Assembly (NCBI GenBank): GCA_030041225.1 | Contig: JASHOG010000117.1 | Span: 1-61,883 of the forward strand | Reading direction: 5' to 3' | Source of the DNA: Vulcanimicrobiota bacterium | GTDB lineage: Bacteria > Vulcanimicrobiota > Vulcanimicrobiia > Vulcanimicrobiales > Vulcanimicrobiaceae | Length of the DNA stretch: 61,883 nucleotides | Part shown: positions 50,380-59,484 of the stretch, piece after piece | How positions within the stretch are numbered: position 1 is the first letter of the stretch | Layout of the letters: every line of letters starts with the position of its first letter | Translations under genes and position numbers: made by a program | Notes under the pieces: generated by a model | Databases searched by the model: none | What the model was told of the DNA's origin: nothing | Seen by the model: the letters and a program-made list of their open reading frames with translations, nothing else

Positions 50380-50823
50380 ATGCGCTGGCTTGCCGTGCTC
50401 GCGGGGTTCGTCTTACTCTTGGGCGCAGATGGAGGCGGTTGCTCGGCACCGCCGCACGTCGTCGGCGTGCAAGACTACGGCTCGATCACGGGTCGCATTC
50501 TCGACGCAACGACGAATCTTCCGATTCCCGACGTGCTCGTCTCAGTGGGGTCGCTCTACACGGCCTCCACCGATGCCAAGGGAGCGTTCGTGCTCTCCCA
50601 CGTGCCGATCGGCCAGCAAACCGTCACTATTCGCGCCCCGGCATACACGACCGTGACCGACACGGTCATGGTGACCAAAGACCAAGGAGTCTCGATCGGG
50701 TACGCGCGCCTCGTACCAATTGCAATGCCCGCGGGAATGACGACGCTTCCGCCGCCTCCAGTTCCGTCAGAGCAGCCGTCCGAGCAGCCGTCCCCGGTGC
50801 CGCCCGAGACGCCCAAGCCCTAA
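50380..50823 (+). CDS. Exported protein with carboxypeptidase-regulatory-like domain
   Basis: 147 aa from the ATG at 50380 with GGGAG 5 nt upstream. A hydrophobic leader (WLAVLAGFVLLLGADGGGC) could be a lipoprotein signal with the Cys as anchor. One CarboxypepD_reg-type beta sandwich follows (GSITGRILDATTNLPIPDVL, DAKGAFVLSHVPIGQQTVTI, APAYTTVTDTV). The tail is a Pro/Ser/Glu-rich linker (VPSEQPSEQPSPVPPETPKP), as in surface or periplasm-spanning proteins. It is divergent from nuoA and 14 nt before the K+ channel gene. Confidence 0.8.
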   Translation: MRWLAVLAGFVLLLGADGGGCSAPPHVVGVQDYGSITGRILDATTNLPIPDVLVSVGSLYTASTDAKGAFVLSHVPIGQQTVTIRAPAYTTVTDTVMVTKDQGVSIGYARLVPIAMPAGMTTLPPPPVPSEQPSEQPSPVPPETPKP

Positions 50824-50837
50824 GGGAACTTTAGGTC

Positions 50838-51926
50838 GTGCGCGCCGGCGACGTCGTGGTCTTGCTCATCGGGATCGCTGCGATCGCACTTGCGCTCGCG
50901 GATGTCTTTCAATCGGTCGTTGTCCCTCGGGCCCCGACGCTGCTCTACCGCATCAGCCTCGTCGTCTGGCGCGGTCTCTGGCATTTTTGGCCGGTGCTCG
51001 CCTACCGCTTCCACCCGCGTGACGGTAACAAACGGGAAGATTCCCTCGCGACCTTCGCGCCTTTTGCGCTGATCGCAATGCTCGTGACGTGGGTCGCCGT
51101 GCTCGTTCTCGGCTACGGCGCAATTCTCTGGTCAGTTCGCCGTGAGCTCTCGCCGGTGCCGCACTCCTATTGGGACACCGCCTATTTCGCCGGCACCTCG
51201 CTGCTCACGATCGGCTTCGGCGACATCGTTCCGCGCCCCGGATTTGCTCGCTTCATTTCACTCTGCGCGGCGGCATCGGGGCTCGGCGTTCTTTCCATCA
51301 CCACCGCCTATCTCTTTGCGTTGTTCGGAACATTTCAGCGGCGCGAGTCTTTCATTGTCACGTTTTCCGCGCGCGCGGGCTCGCCGCCGAGCGCCGTCGG
51401 CCTCTTCGAGATCGCTGCGAAGACGCACACGCAGCAGAGCTTGCGCATGATCATGATCGAGGCGCAGGCCTGGATAGCTTCGCTCATGGAGAGTCACCTT
51501 GCCTATCCCGTGCTGGCCTTCTTCCGTTCGAGTCACGACGATCAGTCATGGGTGGGCACGCTCGGCGCGCTTCTTGACGCATCGCTTATCGCAAACACGA
51601 CGCTTGATCACGGCGAGCACGGTGAAGCACGGATCTGCTTTGCCATCGGGCGGCACGCCGTGCACGACCTTTCGAAATACTTCCGCCTCATCGGCAGCGT
51701 GGACCGTACCCCCGGTATCTCGCGCGAGGACTTCGATCGCGCCTACGAGCGCCTCGGCGCCGCCGGCTACGTGCTCCACGAGCGCGAGCGCGCCTGGCAA
51801 GACCTTTCGAACATGCGCGCGGACTACGCCGGAAGTCTCGACGCGATGGCTGCGTACTTCCGCATTCCTCCGGTCGCATGGCTCGGGGAACGCACGCTAC
51901 ACGGGCATGGCGTCGTACGCCAATAA
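50838..51926 (+). CDS. Two-helix potassium channel family protein
   Basis: 362 aa from a GTG start. An N-terminal helix (VVVLLIGIAAIALALADVFQ), then a pore module with two helices flanking a P-loop (YWDTAYFAGTSLLTIGFGDI, selectivity filter TIGFGD). This is the Ion_trans_2/KcsA-like architecture. The about 190-residue soluble C-terminus (TQQSLRMIMIEAQAWIASLM, ALLDASLIANTTLD, GISREDFDRAYERLGAAGYV) has no RCK motif and is unassigned. Its 3' end overlaps the convergent hflX by 30 nt. Confidence 0.88.
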   Translation: MRAGDVVVLLIGIAAIALALADVFQSVVVPRAPTLLYRISLVVWRGLWHFWPVLAYRFHPRDGNKREDSLATFAPFALIAMLVTWVAVLVLGYGAILWSVRRELSPVPHSYWDTAYFAGTSLLTIGFGDIVPRPGFARFISLCAAASGLGVLSITTAYLFALFGTFQRRESFIVTFSARAGSPPSAVGLFEIAAKTHTQQSLRMIMIEAQAWIASLMESHLAYPVLAFFRSSHDDQSWVGTLGALLDASLIANTTLDHGEHGEARICFAIGRHAVHDLSKYFRLIGSVDRTPGISREDFDRAYERLGAAGYVLHERERAWQDLSNMRADYAGSLDAMAAYFRIPPVAWLGERTLHGHGVVRQ

Positions 51927-52973
51927 TGCAGCGCGAAGGGCGTCGAGGCCGGCACCGGTCCTTGCGCTAACCGCGAGCGCACGTGGATCGCGCGAAGCGC
52001 CGATGTTCATCGCATCGATCTTGTTCAGGACGAGCAGGCGGGGTTTCTGATCCAGCCCGAGTGAATGCAGGAGCGCTTCGACGGCGCGTTCCTGACGCTC
52101 GCGGTCGGCGCTCGATGCATCCGTCACGTGAACGAGCAGATCCGCCTCGCTCAGCTCCTCGAGTGTTGCGCGGAACGCCGCAACGAGATCCTTAGGAAGG
52201 TCGGTGATGAAACCGACGGTGTCGACGACGCGAACGTAGCGCTGGGGAGCGAGGTAGACGCGTCGCACGGTCGGATCGAGTGTGGCAAAGGGTTGATCGG
52301 CAACGAACGCATCGGAGTGCGCGAGCGCGTTGAGCAGCGAGGACTTGCCGACGTTCGTGTAGCCGACGAGCGCGATCAGCGGCTCGCGCCGGTTCTCTGA
52401 GCGCTGCGTCGCACGCCGGCGCCGCACCGCATCGAGCCGGCTGCGCAGGGCGGAGATGCGTTGCGCGATACGACGGCGATCGGTTTCGAGCTTCGTCTCG
52501 CCGGGGCCCCGCGTGCCGATTCCACCGCCGAGCCGCGAGAGGTCGGCGCCGACGCCGATGAGATTCGACTGGCGGTAGCGTAGTTGCGCGAGCTCGACCT
52601 GGAGTTTGCCCTCGCGGCTGCGCGCGTGGCGCGCAAAGACGTCGAGAATCACCATCGTGCGATCGACGATCGGCACCTGGATGACGCGCTCGAGGCTCTT
52701 GCGTTGTCGCGGGCGCATGTCGTCGAGGACGAGCACGACGTCTGCATTGAGGTCCCGCACTGCTTCGGCAACCTCGCGCGCCTTGCCGCTGCCGATGAGC
52801 GTCGACGCGTCCGGCGCACGCCGCCGCTGTACGACTCGCCCGGCGATCGCGACGCCCGCAGCGCGTGCGAGCGCCTCGAACTCCTCGAGCTCCGGCTCGA
52901 GCGGGCGCTCCGGATTGCCTCGGTCGAGTGCGACGACGAGCCCGCGTTCTGCGGCGGGCAACCTTCGCGTCAT
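51897..52973 (-). CDS. hflX: GTPase HflX
   Basis: 358 aa ribosome-associated GTPase that splits stalled ribosomes after heat or antibiotic stress. The N-terminal HflX domain has RRRAPDASTLIGSGKAREVA and QVELAQLRYRQSNLIG. The connecting helix carries GGIGTRGPGETKLETDRRRI. The G domain has GYTNVGKSSLLNAL (P-loop), DTVGFITDLPKDLVAAFRAT (G3) and LNKID (G4). It is shorter than E. coli HflX at the C-terminus (no extended tail). Confidence 0.95.
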   Translation of the reverse strand: MTRRLPAAERGLVVALDRGNPERPLEPELEEFEALARAAGVAIAGRVVQRRRAPDASTLIGSGKAREVAEAVRDLNADVVLVLDDMRPRQRKSLERVIQVPIVDRTMVILDVFARHARSREGKLQVELAQLRYRQSNLIGVGADLSRLGGGIGTRGPGETKLETDRRRIAQRISALRSRLDAVRRRRATQRSENRREPLIALVGYTNVGKSSLLNALAHSDAFVADQPFATLDPTVRRVYLAPQRYVRVVDTVGFITDLPKDLVAAFRATLEELSEADLLVHVTDASSADRERQERAVEALLHSLGLDQKPRLLVLNKIDAMNIGASRDPRALAVSARTGAGLDALRAALLAYDAMPV

Positions 52974-53030
52974 GGCGTAAGCATAGCACGAGAGAGGCGG
53001 CTGTCGTCGTCACGGCGTACTACGCCTGTG

Positions 53031-53552
53031 ATGAATAAACCCCGCTTCCTCGCGTTGACGTCATTGGTGCTCGCAGCGACGGCGTTGCGCCTCGCGCCCC
53101 ATCCGCCGAACTTTGTCCCGATCGCCGCAATCGCACTCTTCGGCGGCGCGACCTTCAGTGATCGGCGGGCTGCGCTCTTGCTTCCTCTCATCGCGATGGC
53201 TTTGAGCGACGTCGTGCTTGGATTCTCCATCTCGACGATATTCGTCTATGCGAGCTTTGTGCTCATCACGGGTCTCGGATTCATGCTTCGTGACCGCAGC
53301 AGCCTTGGGCAGATCGCAAGCGCCTCGGTGGCGGGCGCCGTCCTCTTCTATGCAGTGACAAACCTTGGAGTCTGGCTCGTCGGGGGTCTCTATCCGAAGA
53401 CCCTCGCCGGGCTTGCGACGTGCTACGTCGCCGCGATCCCGTTCTTCTGGAACACACTCCTCAGCGATCTTTTCTACGTGGCGTTGCTCTTCGGCATCTG
53501 GTCGCTGGCACGACGCCGTTGGCCCGTGCTCGCAGCAGTGAAGGCAGGCTAG
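53031..53552 (+). CDS. DUF6580-type integral membrane protein
   Basis: 173 aa with five or six helices. The N-terminal pattern RLAPHPPNFVPIAAIALFGG followed by FSDRRAALLLPLIAMALSDV is characteristic of this small family. Its members resemble the S-component fold of ECF-type transporters, but the substrate is unknown. A GTG directly precedes the ATG and either may be used. The longer open frame upstream is antisense to hflX. The glutamine-synthetase gene follows after 91 nt. Confidence 0.8.
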   Translation: MNKPRFLALTSLVLAATALRLAPHPPNFVPIAAIALFGGATFSDRRAALLLPLIAMALSDVVLGFSISTIFVYASFVLITGLGFMLRDRSSLGQIASASVAGAVLFYAVTNLGVWLVGGLYPKTLAGLATCYVAAIPFFWNTLLSDLFYVALLFGIWSLARRRWPVLAAVKAG

Positions 53553-53643
53553 CAGCCGCCCTATCCATCTGGAGCACGCCGCACATCGCAGTCTTAACCG
53601 GCTGGATAACGGCGTGGGAACGCGGCCGCGGAAAGGGGCGTCC

Positions 53644-55077
53644 ATGAAGAAACGCCCTGCAAACGCTAAAGAGGCCGTCGCGCTGCTCAAAGAGTCGGGC
53701 GCGAAGATGGTTGACCTGAAGTTCACCGACGTGCCCGGCACGTGGCAACACACCTCCGTTCCCTCAGACCAGATCGACGAAGAGACGCTGCTCGCCGGAA
53801 TCGGTTTCGACGGCTCCTCGATCCGCGGCTTCCAATCGATTCACGAGTCGGACATGATCTTGAAGCCCGATCCGACGACAGCCGTCATCGATCCATTCAG
53901 AGCGGTACAGACGCTCTCGTTCGTCTGCGATGTCTTCGACCCCGTAAAGGAGGATCTCTACGAGCGCGACCCGCGCAACATCGCGCGCAAGGCCGAAGCC
54001 TACTTACGCTCGACGGGCATCGCGACAACCTCGTTCTTCGGCCCCGAAGCCGAGTACCATTACTTCGACCGCGTCTCGTACGAGAACACGAGCAGTCGCG
54101 CGTTCTACGAGATCGACTCGAAGGAGGGCTCGTGGAACTCGGCCGTCGAGCCGAGCGGCTATACGATCCGGCCGAAGGAAGGGTACTTCCCCGTACCGCC
54201 GTCGGATACGCAAGCCGACGTTCGCGCCGAGACCGCGCTGACGCTCGGTGAGTGGGGCATGCAGGTTGAGATGCAGCACCACGAGGTCGGAGCGAGCCAA
54301 GCCGAGATCAACTTCCGCTGCGACTCTCTCTTACGCACGGCGGATAATCTCATGGCGTTCAAATACATCGTGAAGAACGTCGCCATGCGTCATGGCAAGA
54401 GCGTTACCTTCATGCCCAAGCCGGTTTTCGGCGACAACGGCTCGGGGATGCACGTGCACCAGTCGCTGTGGAAGGACGAGACGCCGCTCTTCTACGATGC
54501 CTCCGGCTATGGCGAAGCATCGCAGTTGATGCTCTACTACATCGGCGGCCTGCTGACGCACATCGACTCGCTGCTCGCCTTCTGCGCCCCGACGACGAAC
54601 TCGTACAAACGCCTCGTGCCGCACTACGAGGCTCCCGTCAACGTCGCGTTCTCCGCCCGCAATCGATCGGCAGCCGTGCGCATCCCCGTTTTCTACAAGG
54701 CGAAGCCTGCGACGAAGCGCCTCGAGTTTCGCCCGCCCGATCCAACCTGCAACCCATACCTCGCATTCTCCGCGCTGCTGTGCGCCGGTCTCGACGGCAT
54801 CAAACGCAAGATCGACCCGGTCGCCGCCGGGTTCGGGCCGCTTGACGAGAACATCTACGAGCTCCCACAGGAGAGAGCCGCGAAGATCCGCTCCGTTCCG
54901 GGGTCGCTTCGCCAATCTCTCGACGCGCTCGCCGCCGATCATGCCTATCTCACCGAAGGCGGCGTCTTCAACGAGAGCTTCATCCGTTCGTGGATTTCCT
55001 ACAAGACCGAGCGAGAGCTCCGCCCCGTCGAGATTCGCCCCCACCCCTACGAGTTCTACTTATACTACGATTGTTAG
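53644..55077 (+). CDS. glnA: Glutamine synthetase, type I
   Basis: 477 aa, the full length of dodecameric GSI. The ATG at 53644 has AAAGGGG upstream. Motifs: GFDGSSIRGFQSIHESDMIL, FGPEAEYHYFD, GSGMHVHQSLWK, PTTNSYKRLVP and EFRPPDPTCNPYLAFSALLC. The regulatory loop ENIYELPQE places a Tyr at residue 405, equivalent to the adenylylated Tyr of GSI-beta enzymes, so control by an adenylyltransferase is likely. This is the housekeeping ammonium-assimilation enzyme. The paralogue at 29028 lacks this loop. Confidence 0.96.
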   Translation: MKKRPANAKEAVALLKESGAKMVDLKFTDVPGTWQHTSVPSDQIDEETLLAGIGFDGSSIRGFQSIHESDMILKPDPTTAVIDPFRAVQTLSFVCDVFDPVKEDLYERDPRNIARKAEAYLRSTGIATTSFFGPEAEYHYFDRVSYENTSSRAFYEIDSKEGSWNSAVEPSGYTIRPKEGYFPVPPSDTQADVRAETALTLGEWGMQVEMQHHEVGASQAEINFRCDSLLRTADNLMAFKYIVKNVAMRHGKSVTFMPKPVFGDNGSGMHVHQSLWKDETPLFYDASGYGEASQLMLYYIGGLLTHIDSLLAFCAPTTNSYKRLVPHYEAPVNVAFSARNRSAAVRIPVFYKAKPATKRLEFRPPDPTCNPYLAFSALLCAGLDGIKRKIDPVAAGFGPLDENIYELPQERAAKIRSVPGSLRQSLDALAADHAYLTEGGVFNESFIRSWISYKTERELRPVEIRPHPYEFYLYYDC

Positions 55078-55099
55078 GCGTCGTTGAAATCAGCGCGTC

Positions 55100-55483
55100 C
55101 TAATGCATGACGTGGGCGTCGGAGCCGATAATCCACCCGCTACGCCCATGGAGCGCGCCTGAGAGAATGCGAACGTAAAGGGCATCGTCGAGTGTGAGAG
55201 CGTAACGCGGCTGCACGTACCTCGGGATGCAAGAGAGGACGATCGCGCGCGTTCCACCGGACGCAAGAAGCGCGCGCGGCAGCAGGGCTTGTATTTCGTC
55301 GAACGAGGCGAGATGGTAGGCACGAAGTCGAAAGCGCGAATCCCAGAGCAGAACCATGGGATCGTCGCCCGCGCCGAAGAGCACAACCTGCTCACCCGCG
55401 TGCATGCCGCACGATGCTCGTGCCGGCGAGGCTGCGATCACTGCGAGCAGCGCGAAGACGAGCGCGCAGCCGACCTTATGCAT
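55100..55483 (-). CDS. Small exported protein of unknown function
   Basis: 127 aa from an ATG (55483) overlapping the end of the SpoIIE-type phosphatase gene; GTG 55492 is the alternative. Signal peptide CALVFALLAVIAASPARAS, then a compact domain with two Cys (SCGMHAGEQVVLFGAGDDPM, IVLSCIPRYVQPRYALTLDD). No family is recognised. Coupling suggests it functions with, or is controlled together with, the phosphatase. Confidence 0.65.
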   Translation of the reverse strand: MHKVGCALVFALLAVIAASPARASCGMHAGEQVVLFGAGDDPMVLLWDSRFRLRAYHLASFDEIQALLPRALLASGGTRAIVLSCIPRYVQPRYALTLDDALYVRILSGALHGRSGWIIGSDAHVMH

Positions 55484-56846
55484 GGTTCGCACCGCCGAGA
55501 AGACGCACGACGAGCAGCGCGAGGTCGTCGCTTGGACGATTTCCGCTGCGCCTACGAACGCGCCCGACGAGATCGTCCGCTAGATCCTGTGCGCGGGCGG
55601 GACCAGCGGCAATCCACTCCCTCGCGCCCTTCTCGCCCAGCAGCTCCCCGGATCGCGAGCGCGCCTCGGTGAGACCATCGGTGGCGAGAACGATGACGTC
55701 ATCCCGTGTGAGCTGCGTCGCCTCCGACCGATAGTCGGTCTCGATGACGCCGAGCAACGGCCCCGTCACGGGCAGCGCCTCGACCGTTCCGTTCGCGTGC
55801 CGACGAACGTACGCGGAGTCGTGCCCTGCGCTTGCATACCTCAACGAACCGCTCGAGCAGTTCAAGATTCCGACGAACATCGTGATAAAGAGCGACGGGT
55901 TATCGATGGTCTTCGCAAACGTCTCGTTGAACTCAGTCAAGATCATGCCCGGATCGGCATGTCGCAACGCAATCGAGCGCACGGTGAAGCGCACGAAGGC
56001 CGTCAGGACGGCTGCATCGACGCCTTTGCCGCTCACGTCGGCAACGAGCAGGAGTGCCTGCCCCTCCGAGAGCGGGAAGACGTCGTACACGTCTCCACCG
56101 ACGCGCGCGCGGCTCGTCGCGGAGAGATACGCGGAGCCGACGTCGCAGTTCGGTATCGGAGCATGCGTGCTACGGAACGCTTGCTGCAAGACCTCCGTCA
56201 CCATTCGCTCCTCGTGCAGCTCGCGGCTCAATCTCGAACCGTACGCGTTGAAGAGAATCGCAAGCAAACCGAAGATGAGCAACCAAAAGGCGCGCACGTA
56301 GGACGTGCCGTTGATTTGGTCTTGGGTGCTGCGAGCAAGGCGCGCGCTTTCGTTGACGAGCGCGAAGCGCACCGCATCGGCAGTCGCCTCCTGGTAGTCG
56401 ATGAATCCTTTGCTCGCCTTCGCCAGCGCGACGATGTCTCGACTCGGATGCTCCAGGAGCGGCTGCGCTATCTGCGTGCGCCAGCGTTGCTGAACGGCGG
56501 CATACTCGCGCAGGCGTTGCAGCGCAACGTCGAGTCGCTGATCGGCGAGCGCCGCACGCACCGCCAACTCCTTGCCGCCCCATGCCGATGTCGCCGTCGC
56601 ATACTGTTGCACGTAGAATGGGTCTTGCGTCAGGATGTAGCCGCGCAGTGAATTCTCTTCGTCGATTTGCAGGCGGAGCATCTCTTGCAAGTCGATCTGC
56701 GCGCGCTGCATCTCCGCTTCGCGATCGAACGTGTCGGCGATGCTTGCGCGCGTTTGAAAGGCGCCCTGAACGGCGATACCGAGCGTCAACACGAGAAAGA
56801 TCGTGAAGACGACCGTACCGGCAGCTCGCTCGGTCAACGCAGGCAA
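55476..56846 (-). CDS. Membrane-bound SpoIIE/RsbU-type PP2C serine phosphatase
   Basis: 456 aa from a TTG start. An N-terminal helix (VVFTIFLVLTLGIAVQGAF), a CHASE3-like extracytoplasmic four-helix sensor (about 35-185; EMLRLQIDEENSLRGYILTQ), a second helix (AFWLLIFGLLAILFNAYG), then a PP2C SpoIIE domain (about 230-450) with GGDVYDVF and LLVADVSGKGVDAAVL (metal Asp residues) and a late DDLALLVVR. Such enzymes dephosphorylate anti-anti-sigma proteins (SpoIIAA/RsbV type) in partner-switching circuits; no such partner is encoded in this window. Divergent from the phosphohexomutase gene. Confidence 0.92.
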   Translation of the reverse strand: MPALTERAAGTVVFTIFLVLTLGIAVQGAFQTRASIADTFDREAEMQRAQIDLQEMLRLQIDEENSLRGYILTQDPFYVQQYATATSAWGGKELAVRAALADQRLDVALQRLREYAAVQQRWRTQIAQPLLEHPSRDIVALAKASKGFIDYQEATADAVRFALVNESARLARSTQDQINGTSYVRAFWLLIFGLLAILFNAYGSRLSRELHEERMVTEVLQQAFRSTHAPIPNCDVGSAYLSATSRARVGGDVYDVFPLSEGQALLLVADVSGKGVDAAVLTAFVRFTVRSIALRHADPGMILTEFNETFAKTIDNPSLFITMFVGILNCSSGSLRYASAGHDSAYVRRHANGTVEALPVTGPLLGVIETDYRSEATQLTRDDVIVLATDGLTEARSRSGELLGEKGAREWIAAGPARAQDLADDLVGRVRRRSGNRPSDDLALLVVRLLGGANHA

Positions 56847-56879
56847 AGGTTTCAGAAGGGAACCTCCGAACTGGCCGCC

Positions 56880-58238
56880 ATGCAGGTGCGGCTTGACACG
56901 AGCATCTTCAAGTCTTACGACGTTCGAGGGATTTATCCGGCCGAGCTGAACGACGACGTCGCATACGGCATCGGGCGCTGCTTCGTACCGCTCCTACGGG
57001 CACGCACGATCGTCGTCGGGCGCGATATGCGTCCTTCCGGAGCCAAGCTCTTCGAAGCGTTCGCACGCGGTGCAACAGAAGCCGGCGCCGATGTCATCGA
57101 CATAGGCCAAGTCTCTACCGATGCGCTCTACTTTGCAGTCGGAAAGTTCGGCTTTGACGGCGGCGTGATGATCACGGCCTCCCATAACCCCGCGAACTAC
57201 AACGGCATGAAGTTTACACGTGCACGGGCCGAAGCGATCTCTCTCGAAAGCGGCCTCGCAGATATTCGAGACCGCATCGCATCCGGTTCGCTACCGCAGC
57301 CGGCAAGCACGCCCGGAACGATCTCCGAGCGCGATGTTCTCGACGCCTTCGCGGAGCACTGCCTCTCCTTCACCGATCAGCGCACGATCAAACCGTTCAA
57401 AATTGCCATCGACGCGGGGAACGGCATGGCCGGTAAGACGGTACCGTACGTCTTCAAGCACTTGCCGTGCGAGGTGATCCCGCTCTACTTCGAGCTCGAC
57501 GGGAGCTTCCCAAACCATCCGGCGAGCCCGATCGAGCCCGAGAATATGGCGGACCTGCAAGCCGCAGTGAAAAAACATGAATGCGATCTCGGTGCCGCCT
57601 TCGACGGAGACGCCGATCGCATGTTCATCGTCGACGAGAAGGGCGCGATCGTCGACGGTAGCACCGTCACCGCGCTCGTCGCACTCAACACGCTCAAACG
57701 CCACCCGGGGGCGAAGATCCTGTACAACCTCATCTGCAGCCGCAGTGTCCCAGAGCTCATCGTGCGCGCGGGCGGCGTGCCGATCCGCTCTCAAGTCGGA
57801 CACTCCATCATCAAGAAGACGATGCGCGAACAAGACATCGTGTTCGGGGGCGAGCATAGCGGCCATTTCTACTTCAAGGACAACTGGTACGCCGACTCGG
57901 GGATGATCGCGCTCATGCAGTGCCTCGAGGTGTTCAGCGAGGCACCCGTTCCCGTGAGCGAGGTCATCGCGCCCATCGACACGCGCTTTCGCTCGGGCGA
58001 GATCAACTCGCACGTCGCCGACGTGTCTGCGACGATCGCACGCATCGAGTCGCACTACAAAGATGCCGCGATCGACCACCTCGACGGTGTAACGGTCTCG
58101 TACCCGCACTGGTGGATGAACGTCCGCCCCTCGAACACCGAGCCGCTCTTGCGGCTCAACGTCGAAGGCGACACGAGAGAGTTGATGGAGCGGCACCGCG
58201 ACGAAGCGCTGGGTCTGATTCGCAACGGGAAAGCTTAA
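56880..58238 (+). CDS. manB: Phosphomannomutase/phosphoglucomutase
   Basis: 452 aa, four-domain alpha-D-phosphohexomutase. The phosphoserine loop GVMITASHNPANYNG has Ser101; the metal loop is FDGDADRMFIVDE; the sugar-specificity loop GGEHSGHFYF (GEHSG type) and the phosphate-binding loop VRPSNTEPLLRL complete the set. The GEHSG loop fits PMM/PGM dual-specific enzymes, which feed mannose or glucose nucleotides to envelope polysaccharides. Whether mannose or glucose is the main substrate cannot be decided. The frame is open further upstream, but only from 56880 does the mutase fold begin. Confidence 0.93.
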   Translation: MQVRLDTSIFKSYDVRGIYPAELNDDVAYGIGRCFVPLLRARTIVVGRDMRPSGAKLFEAFARGATEAGADVIDIGQVSTDALYFAVGKFGFDGGVMITASHNPANYNGMKFTRARAEAISLESGLADIRDRIASGSLPQPASTPGTISERDVLDAFAEHCLSFTDQRTIKPFKIAIDAGNGMAGKTVPYVFKHLPCEVIPLYFELDGSFPNHPASPIEPENMADLQAAVKKHECDLGAAFDGDADRMFIVDEKGAIVDGSTVTALVALNTLKRHPGAKILYNLICSRSVPELIVRAGGVPIRSQVGHSIIKKTMREQDIVFGGEHSGHFYFKDNWYADSGMIALMQCLEVFSEAPVPVSEVIAPIDTRFRSGEINSHVADVSATIARIESHYKDAAIDHLDGVTVSYPHWWMNVRPSNTEPLLRLNVEGDTRELMERHRDEALGLIRNGKA

Positions 58239-58250
58239 GGTTATTCGGTC

Positions 58251-58290
58251 GAAGAGGCGGAGCAGTAGGAGCGAGCTAGGACGGCGAGCG
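58251..58290. repeat. Second partial copy of the nuoF-nuoG repeat interior
   Basis: This intergenic stretch aligns with 45548-45585 at 32 of 38 positions with one gap (shared core GGAGCGAG flanked by similar GAGGCxGAGCAG and GGACGxCGAGCG blocks). It lies between the phosphohexomutase stop and the nagA start. The 29-bp terminal inverted repeats are not present here, so it is a fragment or a related shorter unit. Confidence 0.5.
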
Positions 58291-58344
58291 TTGCGAGTCG
58301 CGCTCGGGGAAGAGAAACTGGCCCTGGCTCGAAGCTGACGCCTC

Positions 58345-59484
58345 GTGGGACTCACGTTGGGGCCCGCTTCTATCGCGCTCGGTGACGGAAGCTCGACGTT
58401 CGGTCGCTTGGCGATTGCGGAAGGCCGCATCGACGCGTTGCTGGCCGGAGAGGGCGCCTGCGACGTGCGACTTCCCGAGGGGAGCACGATTGCTCCGGGG
58501 CTCATCGACGTCCATACGAACGGCGCCGCCGAGCAGTTATTCAATCGCGATCAAGGAAACGCGGTCCAGGTAGCCTCGCGCGAGTTCGCACGCTCCGGTG
58601 TCACCGGCTTCGTCGCCGGCGTCATGACCGCGCCCTGGGAGTCGATGCTGCACGCAGCCTCCGAGGTCATCGAGGCGGCGCATGCTCTCGAAGAGGACGA
58701 CCCACGTGGCGCACGCTGTCTCGGCGTTCACTTTGAAGGCCCGTTCTTGAACCCAAAGTTTCGGCGCGTGCATCGAAGCGAGTGGCTGCTCCCGGCATCC
58801 GAGCGCGGCGCGAAGGAAATGGTTGAGGCGTGCCGCGGTGGCTGCCTCATGGTGACGCTCGCCCCGGAAATCGACGGTGCCGCGGAGGCTGCTCGCGTCT
58901 TTCTCGAGCACGGCGTCACATGCTCCGCAGGGCACACCGCAGCCCGCTATCGCGAAGGGATGCTCGCTATCGGCCTCGGCTTTCGCTCGCTGACGCATGC
59001 CTTCAACGGCATGCCGCCGCTCGATCATCGCGACCCGTCGTTGCTTGCGGCATTCATCCAGGATCGCCGAACGCTCGTGCAGGTCATCTGCGACGGGTTC
59101 CACGTTGCTCCGGTGATGATCGACATTCTCCACCGCACGCTCGCCGAACGCATCGTCCTTGCAACCGACAATATGCCGCCGGCTGATCCCGGCTATCACA
59201 TCGAGGGTGGCGTCATGCGCTCCGCCGACGGTACCATCGCCGGCAGCGCGCTCACCATGGACGAAGCTGTGCGCAACTACATGCAGTACGCGGAACTACC
59301 TTTCGCGCGCGCGATCGTAGCGGCGACGCACGCACCGGCGAAGCTCGTCAACCATCACAATATCATTGGACGCATCGCACCCGAAATGCGGGCGGACCTC
59401 TCGATCTGGGACGCGGAGTACCGCGTGACCGGCACGATGGTCGGCGGCGAGCTCGTCTACAACGCTCTCGCCGCTACGGCGTAG
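58345..59484 (+). CDS. nagA: N-acetylglucosamine-6-phosphate deacetylase
   Basis: 379 aa from a GTG start. Amidohydrolase fold: APGLIDVHTNGA (N-terminal metal region), GVHFEGPFLNPKF (metal Glu), CSAGHTAARY (His), LTHAFNGMPPLDH (His) and LATDNMPPADPG (catalytic Asp). It deacetylates GlcNAc-6-P for amino-sugar catabolism or cell-wall recycling. The usual partner NagB is not in the window. Its position after the phosphohexomutase, across the repeat at 58251, suggests an amino-sugar/cell-wall sugar theme. Confidence 0.92.
   Translation: MGLTLGPASIALGDGSSTFGRLAIAEGRIDALLAGEGACDVRLPEGSTIAPGLIDVHTNGAAEQLFNRDQGNAVQVASREFARSGVTGFVAGVMTAPWESMLHAASEVIEAAHALEEDDPRGARCLGVHFEGPFLNPKFRRVHRSEWLLPASERGAKEMVEACRGGCLMVTLAPEIDGAAEAARVFLEHGVTCSAGHTAARYREGMLAIGLGFRSLTHAFNGMPPLDHRDPSLLAAFIQDRRTLVQVICDGFHVAPVMIDILHRTLAERIVLATDNMPPADPGYHIEGGVMRSADGTIAGSALTMDEAVRNYMQYAELPFARAIVAATHAPAKLVNHHNIIGRIAPEMRADLSIWDAEYRVTGTMVGGELVYNALAATA

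Noticed and set aside
53553-53643. Possible regulatory RNA in front of glnA
   Set aside because: Only short imperfect pairings are visible and no known glutamine-sensing motif could be matched.
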